Assembly (NCBI GenBank): GCA_903848465.1
Contig: CAINGK010000090.1
Location: forward strand, 1-46,318
Direction of reading: 5' to 3'
Length of the DNA: 46,318 nt
From: an uncultured Verrucomicrobiota bacterium
Lineage (GTDB): Bacteria > Verrucomicrobiota > Verrucomicrobiia > Verrucomicrobiales > Verrucomicrobiaceae
Below are positions 32,744 through 39,593 of the stretch, piece by piece (within the stretch, counting starts at the first letter, position 1; the number at the start of each line of letters is the position of its first letter). Made by a program: the position numbers and the translations under genes. The notes under the pieces are model-generated. The model was not told the origin of the DNA, did not search any database, and saw only the letters and a program-made list of their open reading frames with translations.

Positions 32744-33331
32744 CTAACTTTCCGCAGCCGCGAAGCTTTGCTCCGCCACGTCGCAGAGGAGATGCCCGAT
32801 GAGGAGATGGCATTCCTGGACGCGTGCGGTGATCGCAGAGGGAGCCTTAAAGCTCAGCTTGGCTTCAGCCGCGCAATCCGCGCCTTTTTCGCCGGTGAAG
32901 GCGATGGTGACACAGTCGCGTTTGTTCGCAGCCTGAAGTCCCAGAAGCACGTTTTTGCTCGTGCCTGAGGTGGAAATGCCGAGAACGACATCCCCCGGCT
33001 GAGCGAGCGCTTCGATTTGGCGCGAGAAGACGGTGTCGTACCCGAAATCGTTGCTGTGCGCCGTGAGGATCGAGGTGTCGGTGGTCAGGGCGAGTCCGGC
33101 GAGGGCCGGGCGGTTGATGCGGTAACGCACGACGAGTTCGGCGGCGAGATGCTGGGCATCAGCAGCACTGCCACCGTTGCCGAAGAAGATGATTTTCTTC
33201 CCGTTTTTCAAAGCAGTGAGCCAGGCAGCGGCCAGTGGAGCGATCTGCTCACTCATCGCGTTCAACTTGGCGATGGCTGCTTGATGCTCGTCGAGATGTG
33301 TTTTGAAAAAAGAGGCGAAATCGGTGCTCAT
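32744..33331 (-). CDS. gmhA: Sedoheptulose-7-phosphate isomerase (SIS domain)
   Basis: This 195-residue SIS-domain isomerase converts sedoheptulose-7-phosphate to D-glycero-D-manno-heptose-7-phosphate, the first committed step of heptose synthesis for LPS core or surface glycans. The sugar-phosphate site is visible as IIFFGNGGSAADAQHLAAEL and VVLGISTSGTSKNVLLGLQA, with the catalytic-helix segment AITARVQECHLLIGHLLCDV. Length and pattern are those of GmhA. Its start overlaps the stop of the heptose kinase gene by 4 bp, which confirms a heptose module. Confidence 0.95.
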   Translation of the reverse strand: MSTDFASFFKTHLDEHQAAIAKLNAMSEQIAPLAAAWLTALKNGKKIIFFGNGGSAADAQHLAAELVVRYRINRPALAGLALTTDTSILTAHSNDFGYDTVFSRQIEALAQPGDVVLGISTSGTSKNVLLGLQAANKRDCVTIAFTGEKGADCAAEAKLSFKAPSAITARVQECHLLIGHLLCDVAEQSFAAAES

Positions 33332-34323
33332 TTGGATGCGAAGGCTGCCAGCAACTCGTCTGGCGTCAATGTGGCGGTGCCGAGCTTGCCAACGACAATG
33401 CCGCTGGCGTGGTTCGAGATTTCGGCAGCTTCGAGTAGGCTGTGACCGCTGGCGAGAGCCAGTGTGAGCAGGGCGATGGCGGTGTCGCCAGCACCAGAGA
33501 CATCATAAACTTCACGCGCACGCGTCGGGATATGGTGCGGGGACTGCCCGCGCTCAAACAGCATCATGCCCTGCTCCCCAAGGGTGACGAGGATGCTGGC
33601 AACGTTCCATTTGGCGAGCAGCACACGGCCCACTTCAAGGAGTTCCTGGTTTTCGAGCGGGGCTTCGGGCAGCAGATGGTCTTCGAGTCCGGCAGCGGCA
33701 AAGGCTTCGAGACGATTTGGCTTCACTAGCGAAACACCTGCCCAGGGCAGGGGATTGCGCGGAGACGGATCGACGGTGACGATGAGCTTGTGCTCGGCCG
33801 CGATCTTCGCGACCAAGTGCATGAGCTGCTCGGTCATGAAACCCTTGCCGTAGTCTTCGAGGATGATGGCGTCGAGATTGGGTGCCAGATCACGCAGGCG
33901 TTGCTCCACCTCAATGAGTTCTACAGCAGTGAGCGGCAGCAGTTTTTCGCGATCAACACGGACGATCTGCTGCTGGCGTGCAGACACTCGTGCTTTCGAG
34001 ATCGTGGGCAGCGTGGGGTGAACGAGCAGCGGGGCGGGATCGACCTTGTCCTCGATCAAGAGGGCGCGGAGCTTGTCGGCAGCCATGTCGATGCCCACAC
34101 GGCCCATGAGGTGGGTATGCGGCGAAAAAGGTGAGATGTTACGTGCGACGTTGGCAGCGCCGCCGGGATAAAACTCTTCACGGGTGACTTCGACGATGGG
34201 CACGGGTGCCTCGGGCGAAATGCGGCGGACATGACCCCAGATGAAATGGTCGAGCATGACATCTCCCACCACGAGGATGCGGCCTTGCGCGAGGCGCTGG
34301 AGATGATCGCGAGTGAAGGTCAT
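33328..34323 (-). CDS. D-glycero-D-manno-heptose-7-phosphate kinase (RfaE domain I / HldE N-terminal type)
   Basis: This 331-residue ribokinase/PfkB-family enzyme phosphorylates heptose-7-phosphate at C1. The features are RILVVGDVMLDHFIWGHVRR, FYPGGAANVARNISPF (the glycine-rich substrate site), AIILEDYGKGFMTEQLMHLV and DVSGAGDTAIALLTLALASG with the catalytic aspartate in G-A-G-D. The cytidylyltransferase-like second domain of full HldE is absent, so nucleotidyl transfer needs a separate gene not seen here. It overlaps gmhA and the upstream DAHP synthase gene by 4 bp each. Its order in the run fits ADP- or GDP-heptose synthesis. Confidence 0.94.
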   Translation of the reverse strand: MTFTRDHLQRLAQGRILVVGDVMLDHFIWGHVRRISPEAPVPIVEVTREEFYPGGAANVARNISPFSPHTHLMGRVGIDMAADKLRALLIEDKVDPAPLLVHPTLPTISKARVSARQQQIVRVDREKLLPLTAVELIEVEQRLRDLAPNLDAIILEDYGKGFMTEQLMHLVAKIAAEHKLIVTVDPSPRNPLPWAGVSLVKPNRLEAFAAAGLEDHLLPEAPLENQELLEVGRVLLAKWNVASILVTLGEQGMMLFERGQSPHHIPTRAREVYDVSGAGDTAIALLTLALASGHSLLEAAEISNHASGIVVGKLGTATLTPDELLAAFASK

Positions 34324-35384
34324 TTGCTGCGGCGGGCGCGAACAGCGGCGGCGAGTTCGTCGAGCATGGCTGCGGTGGTCTCCCAGGAGACGCAGGCATC
34401 GGTGATGCTCTGGCCATAGGTGAGCGGCTGGCCGGGCTTGGTGTCCTGACGGCCTTCGACGAGATGGCTTTCAATCATCACACCAGTGATGGCGGTGTTA
34501 CCTGCGGCGATTTGTTCAGCCAGAGAAGCGGAAGCGATGGGCTGTTTGCGGTAGTCCTTGAGGCTGTTGCCGTGGCTGCAATCGACCATGACGCTGGCGG
34601 GCAGGCCACGCGCAGTGAGTTGGTCCGCGACGGTCTTGATGGAGGTCGCATCGAAGTTCGTGCCGCCTTTGCCACCACGCAGGATGACGTGGCAGGCGTG
34701 ATTGCCCTTGGTGTTCACGATGGCGGCCACGCCGTCCTTGGTCACGGAGAGGAAGCAGTGCTGGCCTTTGGCGGCCTCGATGGCATCCAGCGCGACTTGA
34801 ATGCCGCCGTCAGTGCCGTTTTTGAATCCCACCGGCATGGACAAGCCGGAGGCGAGCTGGCGATGCACTTGGCTTTCCGTGGTGCGTGCCCCGATGGCTC
34901 CCCAGGCGACCACATCGGCGATGTACTGCGGAGTGATCACGTCGAGGAATTCCGTGCCAGCGGGAACACCACGCTTGGTGAGCTTGATCAGGAGATCGCG
35001 CGCGCCACGCAGACCGCCATTGATGTCGAAGGTGCCATCGAGATGCGGATCGTTGATGAAACCCTTCCAGCCGACGGTAGTGCGTGGTTTTTCAAAATAG
35101 ACACGCATCACGACTTCCAGTTCGGTCGCGTACTTCTGCCGTGCCTGAATGATGTGCTGGGCGTATTCGAGCGCCGACTTGGTGTCGTGGATCGAACAAG
35201 GGCCGACGACGACGAGCAGGCGGTCATCCTTCAAAGTCAGGATGGCTTCGGCACGTTTGCGCGAATCTTCAATGAAGGCGGACTCCTGCTCGCCCAGGCG
35301 AAACTCATGCATGAGCAAAGCAGGCTGGATGAGAGGAAGGATTTCGGCGACGCGAAGGTCGTCAGTGGGATGGGTTTGGCTCAC
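34320..35384 (-). CDS. aroG: 3-deoxy-7-phosphoheptulonate (DAHP) synthase, AroG type
   Basis: This enzyme condenses phosphoenolpyruvate and erythrose-4-phosphate, the entry to aromatic amino acid synthesis. Class I AroG motifs are complete: LLVVVGPCSIHDTKSALEYA, VVMRVYFEKPRTTVGWKGFI, NDPHLDGTFDINGGLRGARD, WGAIGARTTESQVHRQLASG, VILRGGKGGTNFDATSI and VMVDCSHGNSLKDYRKQP. The GTG at 35384 gives 354 residues, the family length. An ATG at 35507 would add 41 residues of unlikely sequence, but it cannot be excluded. It heads the heptose/polysaccharide run with a 4-bp overlap into the kinase gene, an unusual place for this enzyme. Confidence 0.93.
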   Translation of the reverse strand: MSQTHPTDDLRVAEILPLIQPALLMHEFRLGEQESAFIEDSRKRAEAILTLKDDRLLVVVGPCSIHDTKSALEYAQHIIQARQKYATELEVVMRVYFEKPRTTVGWKGFINDPHLDGTFDINGGLRGARDLLIKLTKRGVPAGTEFLDVITPQYIADVVAWGAIGARTTESQVHRQLASGLSMPVGFKNGTDGGIQVALDAIEAAKGQHCFLSVTKDGVAAIVNTKGNHACHVILRGGKGGTNFDATSIKTVADQLTARGLPASVMVDCSHGNSLKDYRKQPIASASLAEQIAAGNTAITGVMIESHLVEGRQDTKPGQPLTYGQSITDACVSWETTAAMLDELAAAVRARRSK

Positions 35385-35730
35385 GGCAAAAGGGGGCAAA
35401 AAGCGGGCGCGCAGAATGGAGGAATCTGGCGAAGGAGGAAACCGAAAGTTCAGCGAAGATGCGAAATCGCAGCGCTGCGGCAAGCTGCCGCCCATGGTGC
35501 CCATCATTTAGGCACCACCGCAGATCGATGGGATTGAGGTGCGCACTGGACGCAGGCAGGTGAGGCCAATTGTGGGTAGCCACGCATAGCAAATATGCCA
35601 ATTACGGAAATTTGCATGAATTAGGTATTTTAGCAAAGCTAATTATCAATGAGCAAGGCTCCCGCGAAGCCTTTGAGACGCTGTTCTGTTTGTGCTTGCC
35701 TGACTCCAAAGCGAAGGCCGCTGCCCGATC
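35385..35730. promoter_or_regulatory. AT-rich palindromic region upstream of the DAHP synthase gene
   Basis: This 346-bp stretch has no convincing gene and holds an AT-rich island at 35585-35650 in otherwise GC-rich sequence. Three inverted repeats are stacked there: GCAAAT/ATTTGC (35589-35594 and 35610-35615), AATTAG/CTAATT (35619-35624 and 35639-35644), and TTAGC-AAA-GCTAA (35630-35642). It is the best candidate for the promoter and operator of the long minus-strand polysaccharide run. A -35/-10 pair cannot be assigned with confidence. Confidence 0.4.
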
Positions 35731-36465
35731 TTAACGCCTCGTCACCGCAAAGAGACACATCACCAGGCCGATGATCGCACCCGCCGCCGTGATGTACCAA
35801 AAATTCGTTGGCGTGTCGGCCACATCGGCCCGCACATACATGCTGAACAGGCCCGAAAGGGCGGTCAGCGGCAGGAACAGCGCGGCCATCACATTCAAGC
35901 GGTGCGCGGTGCTCGCCATGGTCTTCGCGCTTTGTGCCTGCGCCTCGGCTTGTTTCGCCACAGTGAAGTTCAGGCCAAATTGAGCATCCTGCAGCAGCAA
36001 CTCGGCGGTGCGTTCGATGCCCGCAGCCTGATCTCGCAGGTCGATCAAATCGCGGTCCGTTTTGACGAACTCACGCGCCTGCTGCAGCGCACGATGCATG
36101 CCGCGCGAGCTCCGCAGCACGGGAGCGATGGCTTCGAGCACCTGGTGGTACTCGGCGGCAGTTTTTGCGGCGTGTTCCGCTTTGTCGAGTTCATCTAACC
36201 GCGCCGCATAGGCCGTCAGATGATTTTGCAGCGCAAAACCACTGCCGTTTTCCACGCTGGCTTTCCAAGCCCCATCCGGCTGCCGCCAAAACAACGCTGG
36301 CCGCCGGGAGACATCATCAGGGCCGGGTATTTTATGCAGGATGACTAGCAGGTGACCATCCTCGAACATGGCACGCTGCGGTCCGGCTTCCCGCCCCACC
36401 CGATTGCGAATGGCCTCGGGAAGGGTGGCCCAAAGATTGGGGATGATTTGAAGGTCTGGTTTCAT
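35731..36465 (-). CDS. CorA-like membrane protein lacking the GMN motif
   Basis: The 244-residue protein has the plan of a short CorA metal-ion transporter. It has an N-terminal soluble region, a long helical stalk (LDELDKAEHAAKTAAEYHQV through DLRDQAAGIERTAELLLQDA), and two C-terminal membrane helices (LNVMAALFLPLTALSGLFSM and FWYITAAGAIIGLVMCLFAV) ending in basic residues. The universally conserved G-M-N selectivity motif at the end of the first helix is replaced by S-M-Y. The soluble domain is also shorter than in the usual 300-plus residue proteins. It may not transport Mg2+. It stands alone, divergent from the next hypothetical gene. Confidence 0.75.
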   Translation of the reverse strand: MKPDLQIIPNLWATLPEAIRNRVGREAGPQRAMFEDGHLLVILHKIPGPDDVSRRPALFWRQPDGAWKASVENGSGFALQNHLTAYAARLDELDKAEHAAKTAAEYHQVLEAIAPVLRSSRGMHRALQQAREFVKTDRDLIDLRDQAAGIERTAELLLQDAQFGLNFTVAKQAEAQAQSAKTMASTAHRLNVMAALFLPLTALSGLFSMYVRADVADTPTNFWYITAAGAIIGLVMCLFAVTRR

Positions 36466-36628
36466 GCCTGGAACTGTATCTCAATCCCGCCGCCATGAGA
36501 GCAGATGGGCGTGCTATGGGCGATGAGAAAATGCGGAACTCTTTGTCAGTGAGTTTCTCTCCTTGCCCACAAATTTGACAATTTCGAGGAGACTGCGCCA
36601 TGATCATCCATCGCCATATCTTGCCCCA

Positions 36629-37099
36629 ATGACTGACGCCGAAACACCCCAACTTCCACTTATGAAGCCCCGCTCTTGGGCCGTGGCGGGCACTGTGGTG
36701 CCAGGAGCAAACCTGTCCTCGGTGCCCGATGTCACTGTGGGGTTGGAACTCTTTCAGGCCGCACCTGCCACGGAGGCGGACGGCTATTCGGCCTGGAAGT
36801 CGGCGATGGCCAAGGAGAAGGCGGCAGCAGAAAACCCTGAGCTGCCAGTTCAATCCAGCACGGACGGATTTACCCGCTGGAAGGAAGAGGCTGAAGCCGC
36901 CAGACGCGCCTTTGAAAAACGCTGGGGCGTGCCGCTCGGCAAAGCAGTACGCGTCCAGCTTCGCGGTGAACCCCGCGAACGTGAAGGCCTGCTGCGACTG
37001 GTCGATGAACCGATGCGAGGTTCATTCAAGCATCTCCGCCTGACTCTTGGCGGCCATCGCTTTGGTGCCAACGAGATCGAAAGCCTGGTGCGAGTTTGA
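36629..37099 (+). CDS. Hypothetical protein (156 aa)
   Basis: The start is ATG 36629, preceded by CTTGCC; an ATG at 36563 would add 22 residues. The product is soluble and mainly helical in the middle (TRWKEEAEAARRAFEKRWGV). It contains a repeated short motif (DGYSAWKSAMAKEKAAAE and DGFTRWKEEAEAARRAFE, about 40 residues apart), so part may be an internal duplication. The C-terminal end has a beta-rich look (VRVQLRGEPREREGLLRLVD; FKHLRLTLGGHRFGANEI). I do not recognise a family. It lies 88 bp before murC-murB in the same direction and may be co-transcribed. Confidence 0.7.
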   Translation: MTDAETPQLPLMKPRSWAVAGTVVPGANLSSVPDVTVGLELFQAAPATEADGYSAWKSAMAKEKAAAENPELPVQSSTDGFTRWKEEAEAARRAFEKRWGVPLGKAVRVQLRGEPREREGLLRLVDEPMRGSFKHLRLTLGGHRFGANEIESLVRV

Positions 37100-37187
37100 C
37101 TGAGGAGTGGAGAATTCGAGCAATAGCGGGTTCTTGAGCGTGTGTATTTGCCCGCACGCAAATCACGGCCTAGCTTTCTTGCCCATC

Positions 37188-39494
37188 ATGACCCACGCCG
37201 TCCTCAGCCTCCTCAAAGAAAGCCGTCACCCTATGCGCATTGACCTCATTGGGGTCGCAGGCTCGGGGATGAGCGGGCTGGCGCTGCTGCTGCTGGGCTT
37301 GGGGCACAAGGTGAGTGGTTCTGATAAAGCGACGACCCTGGAGACGGAGCGCCTGCAAAAGCTCGGTTTGCAGTTCTTCCACGGCCACACGGACAAAGAG
37401 GTCGAGGACTGCGACATGGTCATCTACTCCAGCGCGATCAAGCCCGGCAACGTGGCCTATGAAGCGGCCTACAAGCAGGGCATTCCGCTCATTCGCCGCG
37501 CGGAAGCGCTGGCCGCCGTAATGGCGAACAAAAAAGGCGTCGTCGTCTGCGGCACGCATGGCAAGACAACCACTTCTGCGCTCACCGCGCACGTACTGCG
37601 TCAGGGTGGCCTCAAGCCCAGCCATTACGTCGGCGCGGAGATTCCCATCCTTGGCTCCAATGCGCACTGGGATGCCGACGGCGAGCTGTTTGTGGCCGAA
37701 GGGGATGAAAGCGACGGCACACTGGTGAACTTCCATCCTGAGCACGCTATCGTGCTGAACATCGAACCCGAACATCTCGACTTTTATGACGGCATTGAGG
37801 CCATCAAGGCCGTGTTCCGCCAGGTCCTCAGCCAGACACGCACCCATTGGGTGTACTGCGCCGAAGATCCCGTGGCGAGCGAAGTCTGTGCCGGACCCCA
37901 CGGCGTGAGCTACGGCTGGAGCCGCACACATGATTTCTCGGCAAATATCCTCTCGATGAAGCCGGATCATTCCGAGTTTGAGGTGTATCAAAAGGACCAA
38001 CTGCTCGGCACGGCCACACTGGGCATTCCCGGCAAGCACAACGTCAGCAACGCGCTCGCTGCCATCGCCCTCGCCACCCGTTGCGGCGTCACGTTTGAAG
38101 CCATCCAGCATGCGCTGCGCACCTTCCGAGGCGCAAAGCGCCGTTTCGAAATCCGTCACAGCGGCGAGCGCTTCACCGTCGTGGACGACTACGGTCACCA
38201 TCCGAGCGAAATCGCCGCCACGCTAGCCACGGCGAAAGGCTTGAACGCGAAGCGCATTGTCTGTCTCTTCCAGCCGCATCGCTACAGCCGCACGCAGCTC
38301 TTGAAAAAAGAGTTCGGTGCCAGCTTTGGTGATGTGGACGAACTGTTCGTCACCGATGTTTATCCCGCCAGCGAAAAGCCCCTCCCCGGCGTCAGCGGCG
38401 AGACGATTCTCGAAGAAGTGAAACTGCAAAACGATCACACCAAGACTGGCAGCACACCCACGATGCCCATCGCGCGCGACAAGGTGGGCAATGCACTGCG
38501 CCCCGGTGACCTGCTCATCACCCTCGGCGCCGGCAACGTGCATGAAGTCGGCCGCTGCATCGCCCGCGACCTGCCTGTGCTCGAAAAACTCTGCGCCATT
38601 CTGGATGCCAATGGCGACGGGGTGGCGCGGCTGTATGAGCCCATGAACCGCCACACCACCTGGCTCATTGGCGGTCCCGCACAGTATTGGATCGAGCCCC
38701 GCAATGAAGCGTCCTTCGCGGAGGTCGTGCGCTATTTGCGTTCGGCATCGATTCCGATCCGTGTGATCGGTCGCGGCTCCAACCTGCTAGTCAAAGACGG
38801 CGGCATCCGTGGCGCGGTGATTCACACAAAAGGCGACTTCGAAAACGTGACCGTGAATGGTGACCTCATCACCGCTGGCGCCGGAGCACGACTCAAAAAG
38901 ATCGCCAGTGCGGCCCGTAATGCGGGACTCGGCGGCTTTGAATGGATGGAAGGTATCCCCGGCAATCTCGGCGGAGCCATCCGCATGAACGCCGGCGCGA
39001 TGGGCTCCGAAACCTTCGACCAAATCGTCAGCGTGCGCTTCATCGACACAGACGGCAGCATCCAAGAAAAGCCGCTGGCCGAAATCACCCACCACTACCG
39101 CAGCGTGCCGGAGTTTGAAGAGCGCTACGTCGTTTCCGCCGTGCTCAAAGGCAGCCCAGCCCCGCAGGCCGAGATCGACACCAAGCTTGCCGCCTCCCAT
39201 CAGAAACGCCGCACCTCCCAGCCCGTGGGTGCCAGCGCTGGCTGCACCTTCAAGAACCCGGAGCTCTGTGGCGCTGGCAAATTGATCGACGACCTCGCCC
39301 TCAAAGGCCGCAGCGTCGGCAAAGCCATCGTCAGCAACGTCCACGCCAACTTCATCGTCAATCAAGGCGGTGCCACCGCCCGCGAAGTCCTCGACCTCGT
39401 CGCCCAGATCAAAGACACCGCCATGCAGGAACACGGCGTGACTCTGGAGATGGAAGTGAAGGTCATCGGCGAAGACCAGCCGCTGCCGCTGTGA
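37188..39494 (+). CDS. murC-murB: MurC-MurB fusion: UDP-MurNAc--L-alanine ligase / UDP-GlcNAc-enolpyruvate reductase
   Basis: This 768-residue bifunctional protein joins two peptidoglycan precursor enzymes. Residues 1-465 are MurC: IDLIGVAGSGMSGLALLLLG, GTHGKTTTSALTAHVL (ATP site), NIEPEHLDFYDG and FQPHRYSRTQLLKKEFG. Residues about 480-768 are MurB: IRVIGRGSNLLVKDGGIRGA (FAD), WMEGIPGNLGGAIRMNAGAM and FKNPELCGAGKLIDDLALKG. The residue normally serving as the proton-donating serine (A-G-S-x-F-K-N-P) is C686 here. MurB makes UDP-MurNAc and MurC then adds L-Ala, so fusion links consecutive steps. ATG 37188 is preferred over 37107, because the family begins near there. Confidence 0.95.
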   Translation: MTHAVLSLLKESRHPMRIDLIGVAGSGMSGLALLLLGLGHKVSGSDKATTLETERLQKLGLQFFHGHTDKEVEDCDMVIYSSAIKPGNVAYEAAYKQGIPLIRRAEALAAVMANKKGVVVCGTHGKTTTSALTAHVLRQGGLKPSHYVGAEIPILGSNAHWDADGELFVAEGDESDGTLVNFHPEHAIVLNIEPEHLDFYDGIEAIKAVFRQVLSQTRTHWVYCAEDPVASEVCAGPHGVSYGWSRTHDFSANILSMKPDHSEFEVYQKDQLLGTATLGIPGKHNVSNALAAIALATRCGVTFEAIQHALRTFRGAKRRFEIRHSGERFTVVDDYGHHPSEIAATLATAKGLNAKRIVCLFQPHRYSRTQLLKKEFGASFGDVDELFVTDVYPASEKPLPGVSGETILEEVKLQNDHTKTGSTPTMPIARDKVGNALRPGDLLITLGAGNVHEVGRCIARDLPVLEKLCAILDANGDGVARLYEPMNRHTTWLIGGPAQYWIEPRNEASFAEVVRYLRSASIPIRVIGRGSNLLVKDGGIRGAVIHTKGDFENVTVNGDLITAGAGARLKKIASAARNAGLGGFEWMEGIPGNLGGAIRMNAGAMGSETFDQIVSVRFIDTDGSIQEKPLAEITHHYRSVPEFEERYVVSAVLKGSPAPQAEIDTKLAASHQKRRTSQPVGASAGCTFKNPELCGAGKLIDDLALKGRSVGKAIVSNVHANFIVNQGGATAREVLDLVAQIKDTAMQEHGVTLEMEVKVIGEDQPLPL

Positions 39495-39593
39495 CAACCG
39501 TCAGACAACTCTGACATTTTTTCAGTGTCCAACACCAGAGAATCGGTGTTCAGTTTCCGCTTGTTCCGCCTCCGGGCGTTCTTTCTTCGTTGC

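Noticed and set aside
34464..35537. 357-codon plus-strand frame over the DAHP synthase gene
   Set aside because: Antisense to a highly conserved enzyme; no recognisable motifs.
35649..35774. 41-codon plus-strand frame with several cysteines and arginines
   Set aside because: Overlaps the CorA-like 3' end antisense, no recognised family, no upstream signal; chance frame more likely.
36575..36580. TTGACA as a -35 box before the 156-residue protein gene
   Set aside because: No acceptable -10 at a proper distance; a chance hexamer cannot be excluded.
37170..38201. 343-codon minus-strand frame over murC
   Set aside because: Antisense of a conserved MurC; no domain.
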